A stretch of DNA of 64,000 bases from Micromonospora haikouensis (GCF_900091595.1 NZ_FMCW01000009.1:62001-126000), one strand, 5' to 3'. Shown: positions 41,801 through 57,320, counted from the first letter of the stretch. Notes: generated from the sequence alone by a model not told the origin. A program made the numbers and translations.

Positions 41801-42628
41801 TCAGCCGGTGACGGCGGTGAGCGCCGGCAGGTAGCCCAGCCGGTAGCCGTCGGCGTTCGGGTGGTACGCCTCGATGACGCCGGTGACGTCGCGGATCCAC
41901 GGCGCGGCGGCGCAGACGCCGTGCCCGGCGAAGTAGGGGCGGGCGTCGGCGAAGGTGGCCCCGGCCGCGGCGGCCCGGCCGGCGGTGACCGAGGCGAGCA
42001 GGTCGGCGGCCTCGTTGATGATGGTGCGCTTGTAGGCGCTCATCGCCAGCGCGCCGCAGGAGGTCGTCTCGAACAGGCGCGGGTAGCCGAGCACGACGAG
42101 CCGGGCGTTGGGGGCCTTCTCGCGGATCGCGGCGTAGGTGCGGTCGAGGCGGCCGGGCAGCTCGGTGGTGGCGAACGTCCTGGCCTCGTCGACCGCGCCC
42201 TCGCAGGTGCTGGTGCTGCCGAACCGGCAGCTCGTGATGACGTCGACGAAGCCGGCGTCGTTGCCGCCGATGGTGATGGTGACCAGGGTGGTGCTGGTGC
42301 TCAGCGCGCTCACCTGCTTGTTGATGACGTCGGCGGTGACCGCGCCGCCGCAGGCGGGGAACGTAAAGCTGGCGACCTGGTGGGCGGCGGCCCAGAGCGG
42401 GGCGTACGACTTGTCGCTGCGCAGGCAGGTGGACAGGTCGTACGGCCCGGCGCCGACGCCGGACGAGTAGGAGTCGCCCAGCGCCACGTAGTTGATCGCG
42501 GCGGCGGCACGGGCGGGTTTCGCCGCCTGGGCGGCCTGGGCGACGCCGGGGGCGGCCGCCGCGCCGAGGGTCGCGGCGAGCAGGGCGGTCAGCGCGGTCA
42601 GGGCGCGGGCCAGCGGGCGGTGGGGCAT
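41801..42628 (-). CDS. Secreted SGNH/GDSL-type hydrolase
   Basis: 275 residues with a signal peptide (cleavage after the AAPGVAQAAQA region). Catalytic blocks of SGNH esterases are present: GDSYSSGVGAG with the Ser nucleophile, a Gly at the second oxyanion position in FPACGGAV, GGNDAG, and the C-terminal acid-His pair in EAYHPNADGY. Cysteines likely form disulfides, as in Streptomyces scabies/S. rimosus-type secreted lipases. Substrate: ester lipids or acylated sugars. ATG 42628 has GGAGG 6 nt upstream. It is divergent from the M1 peptidase gene. Confidence 0.92.
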   Translation of the reverse strand: MPHRPLARALTALTALLAATLGAAAAPGVAQAAQAAKPARAAAAINYVALGDSYSSGVGAGPYDLSTCLRSDKSYAPLWAAAHQVASFTFPACGGAVTADVINKQVSALSTSTTLVTITIGGNDAGFVDVITSCRFGSTSTCEGAVDEARTFATTELPGRLDRTYAAIREKAPNARLVVLGYPRLFETTSCGALAMSAYKRTIINEAADLLASVTAGRAAAAGATFADARPYFAGHGVCAAAPWIRDVTGVIEAYHPNADGYRLGYLPALTAVTG

Positions 42629-42824
42629 GGGGAACCTCCGCGGGGGCAGGGGTGGTGGATCCTCGGAACCGCGCGCGTGGCCCAGGGGTGGTGGTTACTG
42701 GTCGGTAATGCTATCGAAACATTTCCATCGAGGGAATAGGGCGCGGACCGCCCGCGCGGGACACACCCGTTTACATCTGTCGATTAGGTTGGCCGGCGTA
42801 CACCCAACGGAGGGAGTCCATCCC
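42629..42824. promoter_or_regulatory. Divergent promoter region of SGNH hydrolase and M1 peptidase genes
   Basis: 196 bp between two genes for secreted hydrolases. It has an unusually AT-rich centre at 42704-42741 (ATCGAAACATTTCCATCGA), including the dyad-like CGAAA/TTTC arrangement that may be an operator. The GGAGGGAG ribosome site for the peptidase is at 42808-42815. Confidence 0.45.
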
Positions 42825-44378
42825 GTGCGACGCGTTCTCGCGGCGGCCATCGCCGCCCTGACCGTCTCCACCGCCGGCGCGGTCGCGGCCGGCGCACCCG
42901 GCCACGCCGCCGCCCGATCGGGCTGGGGCCGGCCGGCCGCGGCGCCGGCCGCGCCCACCCCGGGCAGCCCCGGCCTCGGCGACAGCTACTTCCCCGACTA
43001 CGGCAACGGCGGGTACGACGTCGACCACTACGACGTCCGGCTGCGCTACGAGCCCGCCACCGACCAGCTCTCCGGCACCACCACGATCCTCGCCCGGGCC
43101 ACCCAGGACCTCTCCCGGTTCAACCTGGACTTCGTGCTCGGCGTCCAGTCGGTCAAGGTCGACAACTACCCGGCCACCTTCGCCCGCGAGGGCGCCCACG
43201 AGCTGGTTATCACCGCGCCCCGCCCCATCGTCTCGGGCCAGTCCCTCACCATCGTGGTGCAGTACGCGGGCGTGCCGTCGCAGACCCGCGTCGACGGCTG
43301 GACCGGCTGGACGAAGACGGCCGACGGGGCGCTGGCCGTCAACGAGCCCGAGTCGGCCTGGTGGTGGTACCCGAGCAACGACCACCCCAGCGACAAGGCC
43401 ACGTGGGACGTCTCCGTGTCGGTGCCGACCGGCGTCGAGGTCGTCAGCAACGGGGTACAGCCCCGGCCGCCGCTGGCCGAGCCCGGCAACCGGACCCGCT
43501 GGGGCTGGCGCAGCGCCACGCCGGGCGCGACGTACCTGGCGTTCCTCGCCATCGGGCAGTACGACATCGTCACCGACACCGCGCCGAACGGGCAACCGGT
43601 CGTCAACGCGTACAGCACCACGCTGGGCTCGCTCGGGCCGGCCGCGCGGGCCAGCATCGGACGCACCGCCGAGATCGTCGACTGGGAGAGCGGGATCTTC
43701 GGGCCGTACCCGTTCGAGGCGCAGGGCGGCGTCGCCGCTCCGGCCAACAGCCTCGGCTTCGCCCTGGAGACGCAGACCCGCTCGGTGTACGGGCCGGGCT
43801 TCTGGCGGCGCGGGTCGAACACCTACGTGGTCGTGCACGAGAACGCCCACCAGTGGTTCGGCGACTCGGTCTCGGTCGCGGACTGGAGCCAGATCTGGCT
43901 CAACGAGGGCTTCGCCAGCTACGCCGAGTGGCTCTGGTCGGAGGAGCAGGGCGAGGGCACCGCGCAGGAGTGGTTCGACTTCACCTACGCCAGCTACCCG
44001 GCCGACGACGAGTTCTGGCAGGTGCCGCCCGGCGACCCGGGCGCGAACAACGTCTTCGACGGCGCGGTCTACGACCGGGGCGCGATGGCCCTGCACCAGC
44101 TCCGACTGGCCGTCGGCGACGCGGCGTTCTTCCGCATCCTGCCGGAGTGGACCGCCGCCCACCGCCACGGCAACGGCACGATCGCGCAGTTCCAGGCCCT
44201 CGCCGAGCAGGTCTCGGGCAAGGACCTCGACGCCCTGTTCACCACCTGGCTGTTCACCAAGGGCCGCCCGGAGCTGACGTCGGGCGCGGCGGCGGCCCGG
44301 TCCGCCGCCACCCCGGCCGCCCCGGTCAAGCCGAAGTCGTGGGCCAAGGTCCGCGAGGCCCACGAGCTGCTGCACTGA
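42825..44378 (+). CDS. Secreted M1-family metallopeptidase
   Basis: 517 residues with a signal peptide ending near GAPGHAAA (residues 1-30). It starts a typical M1 N-terminal domain at YDVRLRYEPATDQLSGTTTI. The zinc site is H338-E-N-A-H342 with the third ligand E361 in WLNEGFASYAEWL, so the HExxH...E signature is complete. M1 enzymes are aminopeptidases; those exported by actinomycetes likely degrade peptides for nutrition. The 350-520 region contains the C-terminal helical part. GTG 42825 has GGAGGGAG about 9 nt upstream. A terminator follows. Confidence 0.93.
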   Translation: MRRVLAAAIAALTVSTAGAVAAGAPGHAAARSGWGRPAAAPAAPTPGSPGLGDSYFPDYGNGGYDVDHYDVRLRYEPATDQLSGTTTILARATQDLSRFNLDFVLGVQSVKVDNYPATFAREGAHELVITAPRPIVSGQSLTIVVQYAGVPSQTRVDGWTGWTKTADGALAVNEPESAWWWYPSNDHPSDKATWDVSVSVPTGVEVVSNGVQPRPPLAEPGNRTRWGWRSATPGATYLAFLAIGQYDIVTDTAPNGQPVVNAYSTTLGSLGPAARASIGRTAEIVDWESGIFGPYPFEAQGGVAAPANSLGFALETQTRSVYGPGFWRRGSNTYVVVHENAHQWFGDSVSVADWSQIWLNEGFASYAEWLWSEEQGEGTAQEWFDFTYASYPADDEFWQVPPGDPGANNVFDGAVYDRGAMALHQLRLAVGDAAFFRILPEWTAAHRHGNGTIAQFQALAEQVSGKDLDALFTTWLFTKGRPELTSGAAAARSAATPAAPVKPKSWAKVREAHELLH

Positions 44379-44383
44379 CCCGC

Positions 44384-44416
44384 CGGCGGGCCGGGACACC
44401 AGGTCCCGGCCCGCCG
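44384..44416. terminator. Bidirectional terminator between M1 peptidase and gltD
   Basis: 14-bp perfect inverted repeat, CGGCGGGCCGGGAC and GTCCCGGCCCGCCG, around a five-base loop (ACCAG), filling the 48-bp gap between convergent gene ends. It lacks a T-run but is very stable. Confidence 0.8.
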
Positions 44417-44426
44417 AGCGGGGCCG

Positions 44427-50586
<6,160 letters not shown>

Positions 50587-50699
50587 CGGGCCTCCTGTCG
50601 TCACTCAGGTTGGATCATGGTCGGGACGACGTCGGCCCTTATGGGTCTATTGAGTCTACGTTAGGGGTAGGCGCGCAAGGCCAGTTCAGATTGATCACA

Positions 50700-50717
50700 C
50701 TTCCAGATTCTGGGAAG
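50700..50717. promoter_or_regulatory. Dyad between gltB and GNAT genes
   Basis: Near-palindrome CTTCCAGATTCTGGGAAG in the 145-bp divergent promoter region of gltB and a GNAT gene; the halves pair except for one extra base. It could bind a regulator of nitrogen assimilation or only reflect promoter symmetry. No known consensus is claimed. Confidence 0.4.
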
Positions 50718-50731
50718 GGTAGTCTCGCGCG

Positions 50732-51583
50732 GTGGATCACGTACGCGTTGAGACGACCGTGACGTTCGACCGGCTGGAGCGGTTCTACGACGCCGTGCCC
50801 CGCGACGTGGCCCGCGCCGAGGAGCACGGCCCCCTGGTCCTGTTCGCCCGGGAAGGGGCGGGATGGCCGTTCTACGCGCGTCCCCGCCTCGACGCCGCCG
50901 GCCCACCCTCCGTGGCCGACATCACCGCCGTGCGCCAGCGGCAGCGGGACCTCGGCCTGCCGGAGGCGTTCGAGTGGGTGCACGAGCGCAACCCGGACCT
51001 GCTCGCGGTGGCCCGCGCTGCCGGGCTGACCGTCCTGGAGGCCCCGCTGATGGTCCTCGACCCCGCCGCCCTGGCCGACCCGGGCAGCTTCACCGACGTG
51101 CCGGTGCGCCTGCTGGACGCGGCCTCCCCCGGCCTCGCCGCCGACGTGGCCGCCCGCCGGGCGGTCGCCGCCGTGGGCTTCGCCGCCGCCGGCACCGCCC
51201 GGGGCGACGCCGGCCCGGCGCAGCGGGACGCGGCGATCACCGAGCTGGACGTGGCGGCGCTGGAGGAGGAGCGGGCACGCACCGCCGACGGCCGGCGGCT
51301 GTCCGCGCTCGCCGAGGCCCCCGGCGAGGGTGCGCTGGCCAGCGGGATGGCGATGCGGGTGGGCGACACCGCCGAGATCGCCGGGGTGGCCACCCTGCCG
51401 GCCGCCCGCCGCCGGGGGCTCGCCGCGGCGGTCACCGCCACCCTCGCCCACGCGCTGCGCGCCGCCGGCACCGACCTGGTCTTCCTCTCCGCCGGCAGCG
51501 AGGACATCGCCCGCGTCTACGTGCGGGTCGGCTTCCGCCGGATCGGCACCGCCTGCATCGCCGAGCCCGCCGCGATCATCTGA
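50732..51583 (+). CDS. GNAT-family N-acetyltransferase
   Basis: 283 residues. The C-terminal half carries the GNAT core with the acetyl-CoA signature in VATLPAARRRGLAAAVTATL (RRxGLA as the Q/RxxGxA loop) and ARVYVRVGFRRIGTACI, the typical final strand. The N-terminal half (LERFYDAVPRDVARAEEHGP) is a domain common in actinobacterial two-part GNATs, substrate unknown. It may acetylate a small molecule, peptide or protein. The GTG start has GGAAGGG at relaxed spacing. It is divergent from gltB. Confidence 0.88.
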   Translation: MDHVRVETTVTFDRLERFYDAVPRDVARAEEHGPLVLFAREGAGWPFYARPRLDAAGPPSVADITAVRQRQRDLGLPEAFEWVHERNPDLLAVARAAGLTVLEAPLMVLDPAALADPGSFTDVPVRLLDAASPGLAADVAARRAVAAVGFAAAGTARGDAGPAQRDAAITELDVAALEEERARTADGRRLSALAEAPGEGALASGMAMRVGDTAEIAGVATLPAARRRGLAAAVTATLAHALRAAGTDLVFLSAGSEDIARVYVRVGFRRIGTACIAEPAAII

Positions 51584-51671
51584 CGCCGCCGTCGCCGTCG
51601 CGGCGGCCCGCGGGAGGCGCCGCCGCCTGCCGGCCGGGAACGCGCGGCGCTGCCGGCCAGGGACGCGCGGC

Positions 51672-51728
51672 CATGTCGGCGACATCGCGGTATCAGGGCG
51701 TCGGGGATACCGCCATGTCGCCGACATG
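51672..51728. repeat. Palindromic interspersed element, CATGTCGGCGACATG family, copy 2
   Basis: Left arm 51672-51694 and right arm 51706-51728 pair over 23 bp with a single mismatch, separated by an 11-base loop. The right arm's complement equals exactly the left arm of the element at 30595. Each arm itself contains a near-palindrome (CATGTCGGCGACAT, CATGTCGCCGACATG). Located between convergent genes, so a role as terminator is possible here. It is the best-preserved copy. Confidence 0.85.
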
Positions 51729-51839
51729 ACGCCCGGGGCCGGCCCGGGGCCGGACCCGGCCCACGCCCGGACCCAGCCGGTGCCCGGACGCGCCCGGACC
51801 CGGCTCGGACCGGACCCGGCCCGGCTCGGCCCCGGGCCG
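51729..51839. repeat. Low-complexity CCGGACCCGG-type intergenic tract
   Basis: About 100 bp of irregular repeats of CCCGGACCCGGCCC-like units between the palindromic element and the end of the FAD monooxygenase gene. It appears to be slippage-prone simple sequence without coding sense. Confidence 0.5.
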
Positions 51840-53027
51840 TCAGGACGGGGGACGCCACTGCGCGGCGGAAGCCGCCGCGCCGGAGAGCAGGCGGGGACTG
51901 ATCGCGCCGAGGGCGGCGTCGCGCGCCCGCAGGGCGAGCCGGCCCCGGGCCTGGAGCACCGCCGACATCCGGCGGGTCTGCCGCACCACCGTCGCCGCGC
52001 GGGGGCGGCGCAGCCGGTCGTACGCGACCACGGCGTCCGGCAGGCGCGACTCGCGCAGCAGCGAGGCGAGGGTGGCGGCGTCCTCGAAGGCGAGGCAGGC
52101 GCCCTGGCCGAGGTGCGGGGGCATGGCGTGCGCGGCATCGCCGAGCAGCACCACCCCGCCCGGCCCGGCCGGGAAGCCGTAGGAGCGGGGCAGCGGGCGC
52201 AGCTCGCGGATCTCCTGCTGCACCAGGTCGGCCGGGTCGGTGGCGTCGAGCAGCTCGCCGACCGGTGTGGGCCAGCCGGCGTACCAGCGGCGCAGCAGGG
52301 TGAGCTGGGTCTCCGGCGGCTCCGGGCGGGGCGCGCCCGCAGCGGTGGCCACCCAGTAGATGCCGCCCCGGCTCGACGCGCCCGACGAGCCGCGCTCGCC
52401 CAGCGAGGCGGCCACGAAGCGGTACCCGGCGCCCAGCGTCTCCCCGCCGACGGACTGGTCGGCCGGCAGCCGGGGCGCCCGGTACCAGGGGATCACCGCC
52501 CGCCAGGCGGCGCAGCCGGAGCTGACCACCCGGGACTCGGGGGCCAACTGCCGGCGGATCTCGCTGTCGGTGCCGTCGGCCGCGACGATCAGGTCGGCCT
52601 CGAAGCGCTGCCGGCCGTCGCCGACCGACGGGCGCTGGCCCGGCTCGGCCCGCACCGTGCGCACCGACACGCCGGTGCGCAGCTCCACCCGCTCGCCGAG
52701 GCCGGCGATCAGGGCGTCGTGCAGGTCCTCCCGGTGCACCACCACGGGCATCCGGTCAGCCGGGGTGGGGCGGGGCTGCACCAGCCACTGCCCGTCGGGG
52801 CGGCGCACGCCGCCGTCGGGCAGCGGCGTGGCGATCGCGTCGAGCCCCGCGCCGAGGTCGAGGGCGCGCAGCGCGCGTACCCCGTTGGGCCAGAGCACGA
52901 CGGCCGTCGGGTCCGGGCGGACCCGGTCGGCGCGCTCCAGGAGGGTGACCTGCCAGCCGGACCGGGCCAGCGCGCCGGCGACCGCCAGGCCGCCGATCCC
53001 GGCGCCGACCACCACCGCGGTACGCAT
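51840..53027 (-). CDS. FAD-dependent monooxygenase (class A flavoprotein)
   Basis: 395 residues. Motifs of group A flavin hydroxylases: N-terminal GXGXXG in MRTAVVVGAGIGGLAVAGAL, the DG motif in LIVAADGTDSEIRR, and GD motif GGVVLLGDAAHAMPPHLGQG. The substrate-binding middle is variable. Such enzymes hydroxylate aromatic rings or polyketides using NAD(P)H and O2. ATG 53027 has GGGAGGGG upstream; it follows lgt by only 15 bp, so it may be co-transcribed as a tail gene of the trp/lgt unit. The substrate is unknown. Confidence 0.92.
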   Translation of the reverse strand: MRTAVVVGAGIGGLAVAGALARSGWQVTLLERADRVRPDPTAVVLWPNGVRALRALDLGAGLDAIATPLPDGGVRRPDGQWLVQPRPTPADRMPVVVHREDLHDALIAGLGERVELRTGVSVRTVRAEPGQRPSVGDGRQRFEADLIVAADGTDSEIRRQLAPESRVVSSGCAAWRAVIPWYRAPRLPADQSVGGETLGAGYRFVAASLGERGSSGASSRGGIYWVATAAGAPRPEPPETQLTLLRRWYAGWPTPVGELLDATDPADLVQQEIRELRPLPRSYGFPAGPGGVVLLGDAAHAMPPHLGQGACLAFEDAATLASLLRESRLPDAVVAYDRLRRPRAATVVRQTRRMSAVLQARGRLALRARDAALGAISPRLLSGAAASAAQWRPPS

Positions 53028-53042
53028 GCCGACCCCTCCCGC

Positions 53043-54182
53043 TCAGCTCTCGCGGTCGGCGGCGCGGGTGCCGGTGGCCCCGGCCGCCTCGTCGTCCGTC
53101 TCGTCGGCTCCGTCTTCGTCCTGATCGGCGTCGCCCGCCGCGTCGGGGCCGGCCGCGGCCGGGTCGTCGGGGACGACCCCGGTCTCCCGGTACGCGCGGA
53201 ACTGCTCCTCGCTCACCACCCGGTAGCCCTCCGGGGCGGCGGCCCGCGCGCCGGCCTCCCGCTCGGACAGGTCGAGCTGGGACACGTCGCCCCCGGTCGG
53301 GGCCGGCTCCGGGGCGGGGCCGCCCACCGGGACGAGGTATTCGCGGGGCCCGCGCACCCGCAGGAAGTAGACCAGTGCCCCGACGAAGACCAGCGCGGCC
53401 GTCCAGACGTTGAGCCGGAGGCCGAGGATGTGGTTGGCCTCGTCGGTGCGCATCAGTTCGATCCAGAACCGGCCGGCCGTGTAGCCCATCACGTAGAGCG
53501 CGAACGCCCGCCCCCGGCCCAGCCGCAGCCGCCGGTCGAGGACGAGGACCAGGGCGGCGACGCCGACGTTCCACAGCGCCTCGTAGAGGAACGTCGGATG
53601 GTAGAGCCCCGGCAGCAGCACCGGCTCGCCGTCGACGACCTTGGCATGACCCGGGTTGCGCGGGTCCATGTCGTGCACCCGCAGCCCCCACGGCAGGGTC
53701 GTCAGGCCGCCGTAGAGCTCGTTGTTGAACCAGTTGCCGAACCGGCCGACCGCCTGCGCGAGCGGGAGCCCCGGGGCGAGCGCGTCGGCCACCACCGCGA
53801 ACGGGATGCCGAGCTGACGGGCGGCGATCCACGCGCCGAGCGCACCGCCGGCCACCGCGCCCCAGATGCCGAGGCCGCCCTCCCAGATGGCGAACGCCTT
53901 GAGCGGCTCGCCGCCCGCGCCGAAGTATTTCTCCGGCGAGGTGATCACGTGGTAGATCCGGGCGCCGATGATGCCGGTCGGCACCGCCCAGACGGCGATG
54001 TCGAGCACCGCGCCGGGGGCGACGCCGCGCTGGCGCAGCCGGCGCTCGGTGACCACGCAGGCCACCGCGATGCCGGCGATGATGCAGAGCGCGTACGCCC
54101 GCAGCGGCAGCGGGCCGAGCTGCCAGACGGCCGTGCTGGGGCTCGGCAGGGCCGCCTGGGGGATCGTGGAGACGAGGGTCAC
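53043..54182 (-). CDS. lgt: Prolipoprotein diacylglyceryl transferase with acidic C-terminal tail
   Basis: 379 residues. Lgt transfers diacylglycerol from phosphatidylglycerol to the lipobox cysteine of prelipoproteins; it would act on the lipoproteins in this window. About seven membrane segments are visible. The signature around the active site is AVGRFGNWFNNELYGGLTTL (an essential Arg/Asn region), and HPTFLYEALWN is conserved. The family core ends near 290; here a tail of about 90 residues, rich in Asp/Glu/Ala (DAAGDADQDEDGADETDDEA), follows. The GTG 54182 start is poorly supported by a ribosome site but fits the family. trpA lies upstream, 160 bp away. Confidence 0.93.
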   Translation of the reverse strand: MTLVSTIPQAALPSPSTAVWQLGPLPLRAYALCIIAGIAVACVVTERRLRQRGVAPGAVLDIAVWAVPTGIIGARIYHVITSPEKYFGAGGEPLKAFAIWEGGLGIWGAVAGGALGAWIAARQLGIPFAVVADALAPGLPLAQAVGRFGNWFNNELYGGLTTLPWGLRVHDMDPRNPGHAKVVDGEPVLLPGLYHPTFLYEALWNVGVAALVLVLDRRLRLGRGRAFALYVMGYTAGRFWIELMRTDEANHILGLRLNVWTAALVFVGALVYFLRVRGPREYLVPVGGPAPEPAPTGGDVSQLDLSEREAGARAAAPEGYRVVSEEQFRAYRETGVVPDDPAAAGPDAAGDADQDEDGADETDDEAAGATGTRAADRES

Positions 54183-54236
54183 GGGTGCACACGCTACCGC
54201 CGCCCACCGCCCGACCGGCACCCCGGGCCGGGTTGC

Positions 54237-54286
54237 AAGGAGGGGCCCCTTGTTAACGCATACGGTAGAGAAGGGTCCCCTTCTCA
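54237..54286. repeat. Palindrome-rich element between lgt and trpA
   Basis: AAGGAGGGGCCCCTTGTTAA at 54237 contains AGGGGCCCCT; after CGCATACGGTAGA comes GAGAAGGGTCCCCTTCTC, near-perfectly self-complementary. Two adjacent palindromes with a GTTAAC/GGTAGAG core match the pattern of short intergenic repeats I associate with Micromonosporaceae genomes; that needs a search. On the minus strand it lies between trpA and lgt and may act as an attenuating or terminating hairpin. Confidence 0.6.
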
Positions 54287-54342
54287 CCCCGCACGGCGCG
54301 CACGAGCGACGCCGGACGGGGGCGGCGCGGGCGCGGGGCGGA

Positions 54343-55146
54343 TCAGCGCTGCGGGTGGCGGACGCCCTCGGCGAGCTCGGCGCTCAGCGCCCGCAGGGCG
54401 GTCAGGCCGGCGGCCGGGTCGGGCGCGTCGAGCAGGCAGCGGATCAGCGCGCTGCCGACGATCACGCCGTCGGCGTAACCGGCGACGGTGCCGGCCTGAG
54501 CGCCCGTGCCGACGCCGAGCCCGACGCCGACCGGCAGGTCGGTGACCTCGCGCAGCCGGGAGACCAGGATCGGCGCGGCCTCCGAGGTCTGCGACCGGGC
54601 GCCGGTGACGCCCATGATGGCGGTGGCGTAGACGAAGCCCCGGCAGTGTTCCACGGTCATCCGCAGCCGCGCGTCGGTCGACGACGGGGAGACCAGGAAG
54701 GTGCGGTCCAGCCCGTGCGCGTCCGAGGCGGCCAGCCACTCGTCGGCCTCGTCGGGGATCAGGTCGGGGGTGATCAGGCCCGTGCCGCCGGCCGCCGCGA
54801 GGTCCCGGGCGAACGCGTCGACGCCGTACTGCTCGATGGGGTTCCAGTAGGTCATGGTGACCACCGGCGCGCCGGTGGCCGCGACGGCCTCGATGATGCG
54901 CAGCGTGTCGGCGGTGCGTACGCCGCCGGCCAGGGCGATGTCGCTGGCCTTCTGGATGACCGGGCCGTCCATCACCGGGTCGGAGTAGGGGATCTCCACC
55001 TCGATGACGTCCACGCCAGCGGAGACCATCGCCTTCATGGCGGCGATGCTGCCCTCGACGGTCGGGAAGCCGGCCGGCATGCAGCCCACCAGCACGGCCC
55101 GCCCGTCGGCCCGGGCCTTGTCGAACGCGACCCCGATGCGGCTCAC
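54343..55146 (-). CDS. trpA: Tryptophan synthase alpha subunit
   Basis: 267 residues; cleaves indole-3-glycerol phosphate to indole and glyceraldehyde-3-phosphate and passes the indole to TrpB. The catalytic acid Glu is in VIEVEIPYSDPVMDGPVIQK, with the active-site Asp in the same stretch. Phosphate-binding loops are VGLGVGTGAQAGTVAG and GVIVGSALIRC. The GTG start is 3 bp from the trpB stop, consistent with coupling. A 160-bp gap with palindromes separates it from lgt. Confidence 0.97.
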   Translation of the reverse strand: MSRIGVAFDKARADGRAVLVGCMPAGFPTVEGSIAAMKAMVSAGVDVIEVEIPYSDPVMDGPVIQKASDIALAGGVRTADTLRIIEAVAATGAPVVTMTYWNPIEQYGVDAFARDLAAAGGTGLITPDLIPDEADEWLAASDAHGLDRTFLVSPSSTDARLRMTVEHCRGFVYATAIMGVTGARSQTSEAAPILVSRLREVTDLPVGVGLGVGTGAQAGTVAGYADGVIVGSALIRCLLDAPDPAAGLTALRALSAELAEGVRHPQR

Positions 55147-55149
55147 GAG

Positions 55150-56385
55150 TCACTGCTCCTTGTCGAGGATGCCGAAGTATTCGCCGGCGGTGTGCACGTC
55201 CTTGTCGCCCCGGCCGGAGAGGTTGACCAGGATGACCGGTTCCCGGCCCAGCTCGGCGGCGAGCCCTGGGGCGATCTTGCGCGCGCCGGCAAGGGCGTGC
55301 GCGCTCTCGATCGCCGGGATGATCCCCTCGGTGCGGCAGAGCAGCTCGAACGCGGCCATCGCCTCGGCGTCGGTGACCGGCAGGTAGTTCGCCCGGCCGC
55401 TGTCGTGCAGCCACGCGTGCTCCGGCCCGACGCCCGGGTAGTCCAGGCCGGCCGAGATGGAGTGCGACTCGACGGTCTGCCCGTCGGCGTCCTGCAGCAC
55501 GTAGGTGCGGGCGCCGTGCAGCACGCCGGACGTGCCGCCGGTGATGCTGGCCGCGTGCCGGTCGGTGTCCACGCCCTCCCCGCCGGCCTCGAAGCCGTAG
55601 AGCCGCACGCCCTCGTCGGGCACGAAGGCGTGGAAGATGCCCAGCGCGTTGGAGCCGCCGCCGACGCAGGCCGCGACGGCGTCGGGCAGCGCGCCGGTCG
55701 CCTCCAGGCACTGCGCGCGGGCCTCGACGCCGATGCCCCGGACGAAGTCCCGGACCAGCTCGGGGAACGGATGCGGGCCGGCGGCCGTGCCGATGAGGTA
55801 GTGCGTCTCGTCGACGTTGGCCACCCAGTCCCGCATCGCCTCGTTCATCGCGTCCTTGAGGGTGCGCGAGCCGGTGGTGACCGGGACGACCGTGGCGCCG
55901 AGCATCCGCATCCGGGCCACGTTGAGCGCCTGCCGCTGGGTGTCGACCTCGCCCATGTAGACCACGCATTCGAGGTCGAACAGGGCGGCGGCCGTCGCGG
56001 TGGCCACGCCGTGCTGGCCCGCACCGGTCTCGGCGATCACCCGCCGCTTGCCCATCCGCTTGGTCAGCAGCGCCTGGCCGAGCACGTTGCGCACCTTGTG
56101 GGCGCCGGTGTGGTTGAGGTCCTCCCGCTTGAGCAGCACCTGCGCGCCGATCTTCGCGGAGAACCGGTGGGCCGGGTAGAGCCGCGAGGGGGTGCCGGCG
56201 TAGTCGCGCAGCAGCGCGTCGAACTCGGCGCGGAACGACTCGTCGGACATCGCCTTGCGGTACGCGGCGTCCAGCTCGTCGAGCGCCGCGACGAGCGCCT
56301 CCGGGACGAACCGGCCGCCGAACCGGCCGAAGTGACCGGCGGCGTCGGGGAGCTGACCGGCCGGGGCCGGTTCGGTGGCGCTCAT
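55150..56385 (-). CDS. trpB: Tryptophan synthase beta subunit
   Basis: 411 residues; PLP enzyme that condenses indole with serine to give tryptophan. PLP lysine lies in [36 protein letters not shown] is the substrate-binding stretch, and [15 protein letters not shown] is the phosphate-binding loop. It sits directly upstream of trpA and 71 bp downstream of trpC. ATG 56385 follows GAGAGGAC. Confidence 0.97.
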   Translation of the reverse strand: MSATEPAPAGQLPDAAGHFGRFGGRFVPEALVAALDELDAAYRKAMSDESFRAEFDALLRDYAGTPSRLYPAHRFSAKIGAQVLLKREDLNHTGAHKVRNVLGQALLTKRMGKRRVIAETGAGQHGVATATAAALFDLECVVYMGEVDTQRQALNVARMRMLGATVVPVTTGSRTLKDAMNEAMRDWVANVDETHYLIGTAAGPHPFPELVRDFVRGIGVEARAQCLEATGALPDAVAACVGGGSNALGIFHAFVPDEGVRLYGFEAGGEGVDTDRHAASITGGTSGVLHGARTYVLQDADGQTVESHSISAGLDYPGVGPEHAWLHDSGRANYLPVTDAEAMAAFELLCRTEGIIPAIESAHALAGARKIAPGLAAELGREPVILVNLSGRGDKDVHTAGEYFGILDKEQ

Positions 56386-56456
56386 GGCGGTGTCCTCTCG
56401 CTGCTGACTTCTCGCCCCGGGTTACTCAGCGCGCCGGGCGGGACGCCCGGCGCGGC

Positions 56457-57320
56457 TCAGCGTGCCGGGCGGGGCGTCGCCGGGTGGTTGCCGGCGTTGA
56501 CCAGGGCGGCCACCGCCTCGCGGGGGCTGGAGTGGGTGACCAGGCCCTCGCCGACGAGCACGGCGTCGGCGCCGGCCGAGGCGTAGCGGATCAGGTCGTG
56601 CGGGCCGCGCACGCCGGACTCGGCGATCTTGACGACGTTGCTGGGCAGGCCGGGCGCGATCCGCTCGAACACCGACCGGTCGACCTCCAGGGTACGCAGG
56701 TCGCGGGCGTTGACCCCGATCACCTGCGCGCCGGCCTCCATGGCCCGGTCGGCCTCCTCCTCGGTGTGCACCTCGACCAGCGCGCACATGCCGAGGGACT
56801 CGATCCGCTCCAGCAGCCCGACCAGCGCGTTCTGCTCCAGCGCGGCCACGATCAGCAGGACCAGGTCGGCGCCGTGCGCGCGGGCCTCGTGCACCTGGTA
56901 GCTGGAGACGACGAAGTCCTTGCGTAGGACAGGGACCTTGACCGCGGCCCGGACGGCGGCCAGGTCGTCCAGCGAGCCACCGAACCAGCGCCCCTCGGTG
57001 AGCACGCTGATGACCCGCGCACCCCCGGCGGCGTAGTCGGCGGCGAGGACGGCCGGGTCGGCGATCTCGGCGATCTGGCCCTTGGACGGCGACGAACGCT
57101 TCACCTCGGCGATCACGGCCACGCCGGGTCGGCGCAGGGCCGCGTACGCGTCCAGCGGTGGCGGCGCGGCGGCGGCGAGCTCACGGATCCGCTCCAGCGG
57201 AACCTGCTCCTGCCGCCGGGCGACGTCCTCGCGGACGCCGGCCAGGATCTCGTCGAGGACGCTTCCGGACGCCGCCGGACCGGCCCCGTCCCCCTCCGCG
57301 TGCGCATGCTCAGCAGTCAC
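56457..57320 (-). CDS. trpC: Indole-3-glycerol phosphate synthase
   Basis: 287 residues; ring closure of CdRP to indole-3-glycerol phosphate. Catalytic lysines are in [20 protein letters not shown] and [14 protein letters not shown], with Glu in [16 protein letters not shown] and [19 protein letters not shown] chose GTG 57320 because GGAGAGGGGAG lies at proper spacing; ATG 57347 would add nine residues and put that site inside the gene. Followed by trpB after 71 bp; the Streptomyces trpM gene is absent from this gap. Confidence 0.95.
   Translation of the reverse strand: MTAEHAHAEGDGAGPAASGSVLDEILAGVREDVARRQEQVPLERIRELAAAAPPPLDAYAALRRPGVAVIAEVKRSSPSKGQIAEIADPAVLAADYAAGGARVISVLTEGRWFGGSLDDLAAVRAAVKVPVLRKDFVVSSYQVHEARAHGADLVLLIVAALEQNALVGLLERIESLGMCALVEVHTEEEADRAMEAGAQVIGVNARDLRTLEVDRSVFERIAPGLPSNVVKIAESGVRGPHDLIRYASAGADAVLVGEGLVTHSSPREAVAALVNAGNHPATPRPAR

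Noticed and set aside
53968..56586. 2.6-kb plus-strand open frame opposite lgt, trpA and trpB
   Set aside because: No domain and Val/Gly/Asp/His-biased translation; the minus-strand genes are clear.
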